Below are positions 1 through 12,648 of a DNA stretch of 64,000 bases, piece after piece; position 1 is the stretch's first letter, and every line of letters starts with the position of its first letter. The notes under the pieces are model-generated. The model ran no database searches. It had not been told where the DNA came from and worked only from the letters and a program-made list of their open reading frames with translations. Both the position numbers and the translations under genes were made by a program. The DNA comes from Pratylenchus scribneri (lineage: Eukaryota > Nematoda > Chromadorea > Rhabditida > Pratylenchidae), in NCBI GenBank assembly GCA_030063045.1, contig JAQSEB010000043.1:186001-250000 (forward strand), in the 5' to 3' direction.

Positions 1-1
1 A

Positions 2-3000
2 AAACTGTTGAACACACGAACCTCAATCAAGCATAAAGCAATGTTGGACATGAAAGGCGAGGCCAAATTGGTGATCAGCAAAGTGGAAAAAGCGGATGCA
101 GGTAAATTAAATAAAAATAATTGAATGAATGAATATGAAAATATCAACATTTAATTTAACGAAAAATTATTTTCATCCTCTTATAGGCCGCTACAAACTT
201 GAATTGGAGATGAGCAAACAAGATAAGAAACCGGCAACCGAAGCAACATTGATTGTTCGGGTAATAAAAAAAATTAGTATAAAATGTATTCAAAATCAAC
301 AAATTTTTTAGGGAAAAAATGATCCACCGGGAACATCGACACAAATCAAAGCTACAGAATCGGGAAAAGAGAAACCCAAACTTGAAAAGAGCAAATCAAA
401 GGAAAAAGATGAAGCAGTGAAGAAACCACCAACATTTGTTAAGAAGCCAAAGCCAAGCGTGGTCAGTACAATACAATGGAATTATTAAATTTTATTTTTG
501 GGTATACATTTTTTACGGGGGAATTGAAAATTGGTTCTGCCATTTTGATTTTTAATTATTTTATTCAAAATTTAAGCCAAAATTAGAGTAGTCCCTAATT
601 TTGTAAAAGGAAGAATTTAAATTTATTAGGGATTAGGATTAATAAAAAGATTATAATACGGAATTAGGCAGAATACTGGAAATAAACAATCATTTAACCA
701 ATTTAAGTTGGCCACGAAATTTTCATTTTTTCAGAGAATAAAATTGTAAATTATTTCTGTTTTTTAATTTTTGATTTCTTCAATAGCAAAATTTTTCTAA
801 TCAATTAAAATATATTCAATTTATTAGGACGCAATCAACGGTTCACGCGTTTGTTTGGCCGGCTCATTCAGTGGCACTCCAACACCCCAACTCCAATGGC
901 TGCGCAATGGAAAACCATTTGGAGCGGATGCGCGCATTTTGTTGAACAAAAATTTCAATGCCGACATTGGGGTCACCGAATTCATGCTTGAAATACTCAA
1001 ATTCACACCGGCCGAACATGCCGGTGGGCAATTCAATTTGAAATATACAAATATTTTTTGAAAAAAAAATAATTTTTTTGAGAGTTTTATTCAAATTAAA
1101 ATTATATTCTGAACTCATCGACTAAGAAATTCCCTTAATTCCTTTCGATTCACATTCAAAGACAAAAAAAAATTATAATTTATACATTTAGGCACATACA
1201 CTGCTGTGGCACAAAATGACCAAGGAACGGATTCAATTTCAATTCTTGTTTCGGAACAATCATTGGAGGAGAAAATGAAAACTTTTGGCGGAACTGCCGG
1301 CAAGAATGGCCAGGCAAGTGCCCTTCAGTGAAAGGAAACTATTATTTGAAATAATTGTTCACGAATTTGATCGGCTATAAAATATCTACCTAAAATAAAT
1401 TTAAAAATATAATCGGAAAATTTAATATTATTGTCCAAGAAATTCGCAATTTTTAAAGGAATTCAAAAAAGGATACTTTTGAATTTCCACTAACCGATTT
1501 CCGATGTCCCAAATTTGTTTAGTGAGAAAAAATATACACAGGTATGACTACTGTATCGGAAATTCTATACAGAATCCACCCAATCTCACAAAAATTTTGC
1601 CTCCAGCAATTTTATAGAATTGATTAATAAATAATTTTTGCCGATCAAATTTAAATAATTATTTCATATTTTCATTTTTGTTCCTTTTTAAATTTGAATA
1701 ACTTGTCATCCCACCACCCTGTGTAGAACACAAATAACATGTAGAAACATTGGAACATAAACATTTTATAGCTTCCAGCAGAAACAGGCACCACAACCAC
1801 AGAGGAGGTGGCCCCCGGCGGGCCAACAATGAGGCGGAAGAAAAGAGTGATGGAGGGAGGAGAGAAGGAGGAGAAGGGAGAGGAAGGCGAGGAGAAGGAG
1901 AAGCGTAGGTTGAGGAGGAAAAATAGCAGCAACGCCAAAAATGACAACAACAACAAAATCGATGAAAACAAAACAAAAGACAACGACCAAAACAACAACA
2001 ACAAATCCAACAAAACAAAAGACGACGAAAACAACAACAACATCGACGAAAACAAAACAAAAGACGACGAAAACAACAACAAAACAAACAAAACAAAAGA
2101 TGGCACCATGAAAAAACATCGTATCAACAACAACAGTAAAACATCATCACCTAAACCAAGTGGCAGCAACAACGATGATGCGGAAGAAACACAAATCCAA
2201 AAGTGTGTTTTTATTCATTTTTGTGGGCAATTTTCAATGTATTTCCAATATGTGTTTCTACTATTTTGTAATATGGGATAATGCAAACTAAGAATAGACT
2301 CTAAGTTTATTAGACAATTATTTCTGAAATTTAAGTCATCTCTTATAGGCAAATTTTTAAATCATCATGGTTTTTGAACATACATTCACTTTTTAACCTA
2401 GTTGGATAATAATTTATCTTATTAAATTTAAATTTCTAAACCCCATTATTCCAAGCCGATTCAAATGTATCTATTTTAATTAACCTATCTATAATAAGTT
2501 TAAAAGTCCAATTCATTTTCTGAAACAATTGCAGACTACGACGACGACGATCAAAATCAAAATCAACAACAAAAGAACCAGCATCAAGATCAATGACAAA
2601 CACACCAACCAGCATGCTAGAAGGTGAGACAAAAATATAAAATAGGCAATTTTAATGAAAGAATTATATATTTTTTTTAATTTTTAACTTCATAAAATTA
2701 ATAAATTCGGCAATCAAACTTCTTTTTTTGACAATTATAGAATTTAATTTTAATATTTTCCTTTATTTCTTGCAGAAAGTAGACAAAATTCACTGACAAA
2801 TTTGAACGATGAAATTATTCGACTTGGAGGCGAAGGAGGAGAGGAAAATTTAGGCAAGGAACCAATGGAAATTAGCATGAGCAGCGAAAATCGAAAGAAC
2901 CAGAAATCAGGCAAGAAATTTGGAATAATGAGTTTTAAAATAAATTTTGTCATTTTTTAGCACTACAATTCGTCAAAGCAGCGATTGATCAACGCAACGC

Positions 3001-6000
3001 AAAGTATGTTGGAAAATATTTACGAATTTTGCCTATAGCTTATTAGCCAAAATCGCAGCAATCAATTTAGATTAATAAAATAGAATTAATCTCTTTCTTT
3101 TGATCAATTTGGTATCAAAATGGTTGATCAAAACATAATTGAATAGTGCTAAAAAATGAAAAATTTTAGTCTATTTTGGCACTTTTTTGTTCATTCATAA
3201 TCATAACTTTTTTGGAATTTCCATTAAATCCACAATTTTTTTTTAAATTAACTCATCCAAATAATCAGCGCTATAAAATGATATAAAAATTGCTAAAATT
3301 AAAGCCAATATTCATTTTAAATATTGATTTATTTGTTGCCAAATTTTTTTTATCAAATAAGAAAAATTTCTTTTTTGCAGAACATGTAGACCACGATTTT
3401 TTGTACGACCGAAACCGAAGAAACAAATTGACGAAGGAAAGAATTTGAGGTGAAATTTGTTGAACAATTTTTCTCTACATTTTTTGCAGATTAAAAACGG
3501 CAATCAGCGCAAATCCAACACCCGAAGTTCAGTGGGAGAGGAATGGCGTCATCCTCGAGACTGGTGAAATATGGAAATTTTTTATAATTTTTGAAATATT
3601 ATTTTCAGGCGCCAAATACAATCTATTCCGAGAAGGGTATGTTAACTTGGAAGGAAATTTTAAATCAAATTATGAATCCTATATAACCTGATTACTCTGT
3701 ATTAATACTTAAAAATGGAAATGATATTTTAATGGATCTTAAAAAATCTAAAAAAATAAAACTTTAAAATGTGAAAGAAAAAAATTCCAAAATTTTTTAC
3801 ATTTTTATTCCTTTTATAAAGAAAATTTTAACAAATAAAAAATCCTTTTATTTAATGTATAGATTTTTAATAATGCTTAAATTTAAATGCTGAAATTTAA
3901 TGGAAAAAAATTTAATTTAAATTTCTCATAAAATCTATCAATTTTACCCAAATTTTCGTTTAGAAAATCCGCATTTTAAGACCAATCTTATAAATAAATT
4001 ATTTTTTAAAATAATTCAAAAGTATTAATTTTTCCATACAAATTTTTTGAATATAAATGATTGTTTCGGATTATTTAATTTAAATTCTATTAAAAAATCA
4101 AAATTACAGCGACTTTTTCTACCTGGAAGTGCATTCATTGAGCACTAGCGACAGTGGAGACTACAATTGTACGGCAAAAAATTCGGAGGGCATTGCAATT
4201 TGCACTGCCCGAGTGGAAGTGATGCAGGCGGCAAAATCGAGGGAAGGAACGCCCGGAGCAGGGGTACAAAGGAGGAAATCGAAAAAGGAAATTCAACCAA
4301 TTTTGGCACCAAAAATGATAAAGGAATTGCCCAAAAAGATGAAGGTAGAAATAGAAATAATTAGAGAATTTTTAACTCATGACTAATTAATGAATAATAA
4401 TTATTTATATAAAAATTTAATTTTTCAAGGGCACTATTGGAGAGCCATTGACAGTTGTGTGCGCATTTGAGGGTCTGATTATCATATTAAAAATATAGAA
4501 TCTCGATAAAAATTTCCCTATAGGCGTACCAACCCCATCAATTGCCTGGACCCATAATGGCATTCCATTGAGTTCACATCCGGAACGATATTGTAAGAAG
4601 CAAAATGAAAACAATTTTCTGTATTTTACTTTTTCCCCTCATATTTTGTAGCACTTTCATTCGACGGAGAAACGGCAAAATTGGCGCTGTTAAAGGCATC
4701 AAGCATGGATGCGGGCAAATATACCGTAAGAAAGGGAAATAGAGAGAGTCACAAAAAATGCATTAAAAATTGTTAAATTAACTTTCTTTAATTATTTAAA
4801 AAATTATTTTATTATTTAATATTTTTTAAAATTATTTTGAATAATTTATTTTTACAAATTAAATTATTTTCCCTGCTATTTCCATTAATTTTCCTATCAT
4901 TTTTCTATAGTGCATTGCCACAAATAGCGCCGGCACTTCAACGACCCAAATGGAATTGGAAATTCAGAAACCACCAATTCGGGAAGGCGACAATTTGGCT
5001 CCAAAGGTCCAGCATAAAAAATGAAAAATTAGAGAACACTATGAAATAAAGCAAAATTTATTAAAATTTAATAAATTTTAATTAAAATTATTAAAGTTTC
5101 TGGAGCCAAAAAAACGAGTGCGTTATGAAATAGGCGGCAATGGCAATGGCACAAAGCAAAATGGTGCCAATGAGACAGTCCTCATCGCTGAATTGATTGA
5201 AGGTAATAAATAATCTATGGCCCTTAATTGATCCTTTTTTGAATAAATTTTTTGGCAAAGTTTGGATTTAAATTTTTTTTAATCCATTATTTTTTAACCG
5301 TTTTCGGAGGAAATTTTATTCAATTGTATCAGTCCTATCATTACTTCGACTAAAAATTTTCTATAAAAAATTTTAATTAACTCTTTCACCACATTTTCTA
5401 TAGGAACTGAACCAATTGAAGTGAAATGGATTTCGCCTAGCCGAATTGAAATGGCTACCGACTCGACCGCCTATAAAATTGGTTTGGGAATACGTGGCTT
5501 CATTAAACACCCTCTATTCATTCTTTTGAAGATCGAATTGGCAAGAATTCTCGACTGACCATTTTCGATGCATTCCCCACCGACTCTGGGGACTACAAAT
5601 GTGTGGCAGAAAATAAATGTATGATGGGGCCATTTCTGGAAATATTATTAATTTGCCCAGAAAATCATTGAATTAAGCTTAAATTTTTTGTATCAAAAAT
5701 ACAATATTTATTTAAGGTCATTTAACAAAAAAATATAATGATTTAAATTAATGCCAGTTGATTTGGCCAAATTTTATGGCCTAATGCTGATTTTTCGACA
5801 CTAAAATTTCTGAATAAATTAAATTATCTAAATTAATTATTAAGCCATTTTAATATAATTATTTTTAATATTTCAGATGGCAATGCAAAATGCTCAATTG
5901 ACTTGAAAATTTATGGTAAATTTATATACTAGAAAGATGCTTTTCAATTTTCCATTATAAAAATGACAAAAAAAAAGTTCTGAAAGAAATTTTAAAAAAC

Positions 6001-7059
6001 ATAATTATAATTTCTTTTATTTATTTATTATCCAAAAAATTGAAAATAAATCAATGGTAAATTATAAATTTTGAAAATATTTATTTTCGAATAAGATGGA
6101 TTAAATTTGATTTAAAAATTGTATTGTTAAATCAAATTAAATCAATTTTTAATTCAGATCATTCAATCAAAAATTTCGCAAATTATAAAATAATTTTAAA
6201 TTTTAGAAAAAAGTAAAGCAACAAATTTGGAAGACAACACCATTAAACCAACGGTTCAAGCAAAAAAGGCAGAATTAACGGCAAAAAAAGGCCAAAAATT
6301 TGTGGATTTGGTATTCCACGTTGATGGGGACGAACCCGTTCTTTGGTTGGTTATTAAAATGGAAATAATATAAATTAATATAAAATTTAATTTATTTGTA
6401 GTTGGTATCGTCTCCAGGCCGATGAAGAGCAACACATAATTCCGAATAGCAAAAAATATGAGGTGAGAATTGTGAAACAAAATTAATTAATTAATAAAAA
6501 AAAGTAGTATTACATTATATTGGCTAATTCATTTTGAATATTTTTTTAAATTATCATTTGAACGGAAAAATTTTTTAAAAATTAATTTTTAATTGAAGGG
6601 ACCATTTAATATTTTAATGTTTTTTTTAAATAAAAAAAGAGCTTTTCCCAAATTTTAGAGAAATTTGATAATAATTTTCTTTTCAAATTATTTATAAAAT
6701 GAATAAAAATTTTCTAAAAAAATTTTCTCCTCTCCATAATTAATTAAAATATGAAAACAAATTAATCGAAAGTTTTAAAAACATCTACGAATTCATTTAA
6801 ATATTTTTATAGCCAAAATATTAGACATTTGCTGACAATGAAAAATATTTTTTAAAATTGATTTTCAGACCACAAACAAAGAAAATGGCCAACAAGTGAC
6901 CCTACGTATTTATGACATTCAACCAAGTGATTCTGGCAAATACAAAATTGTGGCAATGTTAATCCCCCTTTCCCTACAATTCTATTCATATTTTCATTTA
7001 TTTCCAGAAATCGATGTGGCGAAGCCTCAGGCACAATTGAACTCAAAGTTTCCGAGTGA
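2..7059 (+). CDS. Titin/twitchin-type immunoglobulin-repeat muscle protein, C-terminal part (partial)
   Basis: The open frame runs from base 2 to the stop at 7057-7059 through 25 phase-consistent exons: 2-101, 187-260, 312-461, 828-1023, 1192-1317, 1779-2202, 2535-2623, 2776-2910, 2961-3003, 3381-3449, 3490-3563, 3609-3636, 4110-4344, 4430-4472, 4524-4592, 4652-4725, 4911-5006, 5097-5202, 5404-5481, 5532-5618, 5877-5915, 6207-6345, 6402-6462, 6869-6957 and 7008-7059. They give 891 residues. These contain an incomplete Ig domain (about 1-58), a second (95-200), a linker rich in Asn, Lys, Asp and Arg (200-440), then four more Ig domains (about 450-540, 570-668, 675-780, 790-891). Typical I-set signs are visible: DSGDYNCTAKN, a core Trp (VQWERNG, IAWTHNG) and DSGDYKCVAEN. 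No kinase or Fn3 domain lies in the window. Such Ig tandems scaffold sarcomeres in UNC-22, UNC-89 and TTN-1; I cannot choose between these. Confidence 0.9.
1779..2202 (+). repeat. Low-complexity coding linker (Asn/Lys/Asp/Glu-rich)
   Basis: This exon of the Ig-repeat gene begins with an acidic and basic stretch and becomes a degenerate repeat of ENKTKDDENNNN-type units, caused by AACAAC and AAAGACGAC runs at DNA level. The opposite strand is open in several frames only because of this composition. It forms the unstructured spacer between the second and third Ig domains. Confidence 0.75.
2911..2960 (+). other. GC-AG intron
   Basis: The exon ending at 2910 is followed by GCAAG rather than GTAAG, and the next exon starts at 2961 after TTTTTTAG. 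No GT in the vicinity keeps the reading frame, whereas the GC donor joins both exons in phase. AG|GCAAG is the usual context of GC-AG introns. Confidence 0.6.
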
Positions 7060-8420
7060 AAAATGTGAGTTTTAAAAGTGAGATTCGATGAATTTTTTAA
7101 AAATTTTTTACCTCATTTGATTTTCTAAAATCTAATACCAATACTAATTTCCAAATATCTTTTCTCAAATTCGGTTTATTACGAAACGAAAACTGGCAAA
7201 AAAGTGATAAAAATAACCCCAACATTTGATTTAGAAAAACTTTTGGGACTGATTTTTACCGTTTGAGCAATTCAATTCTACTAAAATAGTTCTACCCAAA
7301 CCAAAACACAATATATCGTTACGTTTTGAGGGGATTTAATGATTAGATTTTATGGAATAAATTTCATATAAATTAATTCCTTGGCAAAATTTCCATCTAA
7401 TTTTCAGATGCAACAAAATGTGATCATCTACAAACATCAAAATCAAATACATCAATCCAGAAATACGTGTCAACATTCAAACAAATCAATCAATCAATCA
7501 AATAAAAGATGTGTTTTAAATATTTTTATTGTTTATTTTCTTCATCCAATTCCCCATTCTGCTGCTGCTGTCGGATTATGGAATATTTTACAATATTATA
7601 TTGTGCCGCTAGTTTTATTTAGGCATCGCAAATTAATAATATTTTTGAATAATTATATCACCACAAAAAATATATAAAATATTTCTATTATATTAATATT
7701 TGTCCCTTTATTATTTTTTTATTTGTTCGCCTTCACATTTTTTTGTTCCACTCGGTGACATTTTATTTAGTTTCAATGTTTATGCGCATAAATTTTTATT
7801 AGAAATTTTATTTGTGAAAAATTAAGAAAATATCCGGTCTGGGATAAAATTATGAAGATATCGGATCTGGGATTAGGGCCACAAGGAGATTTAAAATGCT
7901 ATTCTGCAGAATAAAAGTTTGGGATTTCGGTTAATTGGATTCAAATTCAAAATGATTAAAATCCAAATTAAATTTAAAATCAAATTGATAAGTAAAATTC
8001 GATCTAAATTTCCGTGAAATTATTTCTTCATCTCCAAAATTATTAAAGTATAAACACTTCTTAAAATAATGAGCAGATTAAACATTCATCATCAAAATTT
8101 TCAAAAAAAAAAAATCAGATACTCCACTTTTGCGCCACCCACACCAAAAATTTTAAAAATCATGTCCAAGGGGTAATTTTTGGGTGCTGATCACCAATCT
8201 GTGCTTGAAATTAAACTCATCAGCAATATTTTGGACAAATTTAAATTATATGTATGAAAACAATTTTATATCCGAAATATAAAATAAAACAATTTAAAAA
8301 AGAGAATAGAAAAATTGAAAAATGTTTAATTTTAAATATATAATAAATTATTTCAAATCATGTTTTAACCGTCCTTTCTAAACTTTTTGAAAGAATTCAT
8401 CATCATCGAGAATGGTCCAT
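7060..8420. other. 3' UTR and intergenic spacer
   Basis: AT-rich sequence downstream of the Ig-repeat gene. An AATAAA-like signal occurs at about 7500. Short open frames here lack codon structure or splice sites that I trust. I see no gene. Confidence 0.5.
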
Positions 8421-10384
8421 TTAACTTTCTTCAATATTCAAATTTTCCAATATTATAGAAAGGTATGCTTCCAAATTATTATCATTGGGATATTTTAGAA
8501 ATTTTTCCAAAATTTCCAAATATTTGAGAGAAATTAACATTACTTCATTCTTTGTCTTATTTAATTGCATTTTCCTAAATTTTAATAATTTTAAAATAAT
8601 CATTCATTTTCTTCATTTTTTTTATAACTCATTCAGAAATGAATGGAATTAGTCAATTAAAAAATTCGAAAATAATTTTCGTTTGATTTATTTCTAAATT
8701 GATTTTTGCAGATTTTTGGCACGGTATAATATTATTAATTTTTCCTATTTTGCTATTCTTTTATAATAAATTTTGTCAATTTTTACCAACACCATTTTTT
8801 TCTTACCAAGTATCAACTTATTTTTCATGGGGCTATAAAAAAGTACGAAGATTGGATGTTTATCTGACAATTTGTATAGACGGAATTTAGACAAAATCAG
8901 CAGAAAATTATTTACCAATTAAAATAATTTCTATCATTAGATATGGAATAAGGCGCTGTTTGCTCGCCTTTCCCCATAGTTTCCTTATTCTCCGAGCCAC
9001 TTAAATAGAATTTATATTTTGTCGCCAAATTGTGCTCTTGTCTAATTATAATTATCCATTCATCACCGAAGGTTTTGCAACAATTATGGAAATATGCAAA
9101 AAACATTTCCTCTTTTATTAAAGTAACTCACAATCAATTCTAAATATAGCAATTCTTATCATTATTTTGTCTTATTTTGTGGATATTTTTTATAATGATT
9201 TTGTGGATATTTTTTTATAATGATTTTGTGGATATTTTTTATAATGATTTTTTATATTGAAGATTAAATTAAATTTTACTTACTTTAGTAAAAAATTCGG
9301 TATTGTTGCGTAAAGTTCGATTAATGCATCTGTTTGTTTTTTCCTAATTTTCTTCATTTCTAATTTCTTTTCTTTTTTAAAATCATCTTCTATAATTGAC
9401 AATTCATTTTTTTCCAAAATTTCTCCTTCATTATCAAATTTCATTCCTAAATTCGGATATTTTAATTCTTAGAAAAATCAAAAGTATTGAAATAATGAAT
9501 GTAATTTTTTTCATTGAAAACAATTATTTAATATTTATTATTTTTTATTCAATCATTAAAAGGACTTTTCTATTCTATTTTCATTTTTTCTGTCAAAATT
9601 TAAATACATTTTTGAAATCCTAGTATTCTTTTTCAGTCATCTCCCCTCCCAAAAATGGTAAATTAGAGATCCTCCTTAATTTGCGACATTTTTAAAATTG
9701 CGAATTTTATGGAACAAAAAAATGCACTATTTTTTTGATTCAACATGTCAAAATTTATGGGTCCATAAAGGAGTTTAACCATCTTTCGGTTCTGCTCCTT
9801 AAAATCGAGCTTATAGGGAAATTATTAGAGAATAAGGTATTAAAAGACTACTAATGATAATATTTTGCTATGAAAATTTACAAATAAATCAACATTTTTA
9901 AATACTATAAAACTCGGAAAAAAACACTTCATTTTAAACGTAATTTTATCCAAATTTTCCTATATCCAACCATAGCTTAAGTTTTCTTTAATATTATAGA
10001 CCCCAAAAATAACTATATTTCGAAATGAAAATAATAAAATAATTTTTCTATATTTTTACTAAAAAATTTTTTTGATAAAATGATGAAAATAAATAAAAAT
10101 TACCGTCTTGATGTTTTTGATAATTTTCTCGAATTTGATCAAGTAAACAAATTTGTGGATGTTCTTTTATTCCTCTGAATTTATTTTATACAATAATATA
10201 ATATTTGATAATATTTTTGCAATTAATTTGTAAAAATTGATTTACTAAAATATTTGTACTATTTGCTATAAATTTTATATATAAATTTTGCAATTATTTT
10301 CACCTCATCATTTCGACCAATTGTCCTTCCATTTTGATTATGCAATTTCGCGTTGCTAAAATTGTTTTCACCTCCGATAATACA
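8421..10384 (-). CDS. Unrecognised multi-exon gene, 3' portion
   Basis: Five reverse-strand blocks look like exons: 10304-10384, 10104-10174, 9284-9467, 8916-9109 and 8574-8421, ending at a TAA at 8421-8423. The first three join in phase, as do the last two. The block at 9284-9467 is strongly charged, with alternating Lys/Glu and a likely coiled coil (KKEKKLEMKKIRKKQ), then ALIELYATIPNFLL. The block at 8916-9109 has FHNCCKTFGDEW. The third-to-fourth junction does not keep the frame with the splice sites I can see, so a tiny exon is missing, a splice site is misread, or the gene is damaged. No start codon was located upstream of 10384. A faint resemblance to the NAP/SET dimerisation helix (coiled coil followed by IPNF) is noted but not claimed. 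Confidence 0.5.
9172..9250. repeat. Short tandem repeat, ~25-bp unit, 3 copies
   Basis: The unit TTTTGTGGATATTTTTTATA followed by ATGA occurs three times in a row. It lies between two exon-like blocks of the reverse-strand gene, presumably in an intron. Confidence 0.7.
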
Positions 10385-10689
10385 CTAAAAGTTTATTATG
10401 ATGAAAATTTGTTAAAAATTAGAAATTATTCAGATTTTATTAAAATGGAAATCAAGATGAAACTATATATGATTTTATATGTAAATATACTATTAGATAG
10501 ATTAACATTTGACTGATAGAAATAATCTATAAATGTTGATTGTCAATCTCATCAAGTCAGCTGATTGAGTTAAATATTAACATAACCATAGCTTGTTCTT
10601 TTCTTTTTATAATATATTTTATTTTTGTGTATCATTTCTTTTGTTATAATTTTATAATTTGCAAGATAAATCAAAATCCATCAAAATTT

Positions 10690-11100
10690 TCATATTACAT
10701 TAGGCAAAAATAAAATAAATTTTTTTTTTAAAAAAGGAAAAAGCAGAGGTGAGGTCAAAATTTCGATTTTGATAGTTGTCATTTTCGATGTTTCAGTTTG
10801 TTTCGAATTTCGATTTCGAAATTTGTCTAATTTCGAAAAAAGGTTTAGAAAAGCAAAATAGGACCCTTTAATAGTTTCAACCAAAAATTTGAATAATTTT
10901 TTTTGTTTCTTTTTTGTCTAAACATTTAAAAATTCGCGGCCTGATAATCATCCAATTTTTTAAAAATTTCTGAAAAATTTCAATTTTAGATATCGAAAAT
11001 TTCGATGTTTCAGTTTCGTTTCGATCTTTATATGAGTTTTGATTTTGATTTAGAATAATTTTTTTTAGAGTTTCGAGTTTTAACCCCACCCTTGGGAATA
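10690..11100. repeat. Degenerate TTTCGATTTCGA-type low-complexity region
   Basis: Two stretches (about 10755-10850 and 10975-11075) are built from variants of TTTCGATTTTCGATG and TTTCGTTTCGA. They create two reverse-strand open frames sharing a TETSK...KIEI motif, which I read as repeat-derived rather than as genes. Nothing else was recognised between 10400 and 11260. Confidence 0.5.
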
Positions 11101-11558
11101 GTCACTCTTATCCTATGTTTAGCCCTAATATAAATTTTTATCCAATATATAATTTTAGAAGAGTTATCTTTCTGTCACGCGATTTTCTCGATATTGTGTA
11201 ACTCGGTTTTTGTACTCGGGGATTTTCGAGGGTGCTGATCAAGAATTTTGAATCAGGTTTTTTTAATATGACCAAGTCTCGCACAGCTTGGCCACGATGC
11301 TATGGCCAAGTTTGGTAATGATAGTTTTTGATGATGGAGAATTGAAATATAGGGTAATCGACCATGCTAAAGATGATGGTGATAATGGTTTTGCATTTGG
11401 TTTAGGTTTTGGCCATAAAATATGCAAATTTTTATTTTCTATAGAAGGTGGATTATTCGGCACGCTGTGGATGTGGAATATTCCACATATCGATTTTTTG
11501 CCCACCCTATGAGTAGTATAGTGGAATTGATTGATACTTTGTTTAGTGACTTGGGTAG

Positions 11559-12324
11559 CAGGGACGGGCGCAAGTGCCAAAGCCGTTGAACGCAAAACGC
11601 AAAACGCAAAAATCTCAAAAAAAAATTTTACGCAAAACGGAAAACGCAACGAAAGGGCTAAAAATAACGCAAAAAACGCAAAACGCAAAACGCAATTTTC
11701 AAAAAAAAAAATAAATTTTATTCAGAAATTTAAATTTTCATAATTCAACTGTCTTCCATCATTTAAATTTTCTTTATTCAATTGTTTCCATTTTTCCATC
11801 ATGAATTAAAAGATTGTTGTGCGTAGGCCAAGGGGAAGCATGCTGAAGACAAGTGGACTAATAAGCCTTAGGCCAAGTATTGCGCGGGATTAAACCGGAT
11901 AAAGGGAGATAAAGTGGCTTAAGAGAAATTAAGGGTCACAATACCAGGATTAAATGGGGAAATGGGCTGGAACCTGGAAGCCGAGCATAGTCGATAAGGA
12001 GGGTAGAAAACCACCATTTCCTCCCCTCCTCGTAAAACTTTGCTCGCGGCAGCGAAAAATATTGTCCAAAAATGGCTACGATAGGGGAAAATTTAGCCCA
12101 AAAATGGCCCCGATAGGGGAAAATTTAGCCCAAAAATAGCCGCGCAGCGAAAAATTTCCATACACAATCTCTTGTTTTTCCATTACTTCCATCTTTCATC
12201 CATTAAAAAATCCAATTTTTGCGTTTTTTTGCGTTAATTTTCCCATTTTTACGCAAAATGGAAAACGCAACGAAAGGGCCAAAAATAACGCAAAAAACGC
12301 AAAACGCAATTGCGCCCGTCCCTG
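11559..12324. mobile_element. Non-autonomous hAT-type transposon (766 bp)
   Basis: Terminal inverted repeats are exact over 15 bp: CAGGGACGGGCGCAA at the left and its complement at the right. The element is flanked by a perfect 8-bp duplication TTGGGTAG (11551-11558 and 12325-12332). CAGGG termini and 8-bp target duplications are hAT hallmarks. Subterminal regions are arrays of ACGCAAA repeats (11585-11700 and 12215-12312). The centre (about 11850-12000) contains GCGCGGGATTAAACCGG, resembling the interior of the fold-back element at 60.9-62.3 kb. There is no transposase ORF, so mobility would depend on an enzyme supplied elsewhere. Confidence 0.9.
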
Positions 12325-12395
12325 TTGGGTAGCGCAGATCGTAGAGTGCTAGACTTTGCTGTTTGGGTAAAGTTCGATTCCCAATGGTGACAAAT
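12325..12395 (+). other. tRNA-like sequence (degenerate tRNA or SINE head)
   Basis: TAGCGCAGATCGTAGAGTGC matches a tRNA A box and AAGTTCGATTCCCA matches a B box, about 35 bases apart. The left part of the unit lies before 11551, because the hAT element inserted into it. The anticodon and acceptor stems do not pair well, so a functional tRNA is unlikely; a tRNA-derived repeat or pseudogene fits better. Confidence 0.35.
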
Positions 12396-12648
12396 AATTT
12401 TTTTTATCATTTTTTACATTTTATCCTTCACAATTTAATTCTCTGAGCCCCGAAGGGGCGAAGAAGATAACAACAGTCACACTTCCCTAGCTCAGAAGAA
12501 CGCCCGATAGTGCCTTCACCTGAGCTAGTATGTTTTATTTTCCACTAATTCGTATCCATTTATTATCATTTCATCTTACAGTTAGAAATAATAATTGGTT
12601 TCAATTTACCCGTTTAAATTTACTCTCTCTAAATACAAAAAATTTAGA

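Noticed and set aside
1659..2172. Three long reverse-strand ORFs of Phe, Leu, Val and Cys
   Set aside because: Antisense of the Asn/Lys-rich coding linker; low complexity explains them.
11263..11743. 141-codon reverse ORF and matching forward ORFs
   Set aside because: They cross the left boundary of the hAT-type element into ACGCAAA repeats, so cannot be one old gene.
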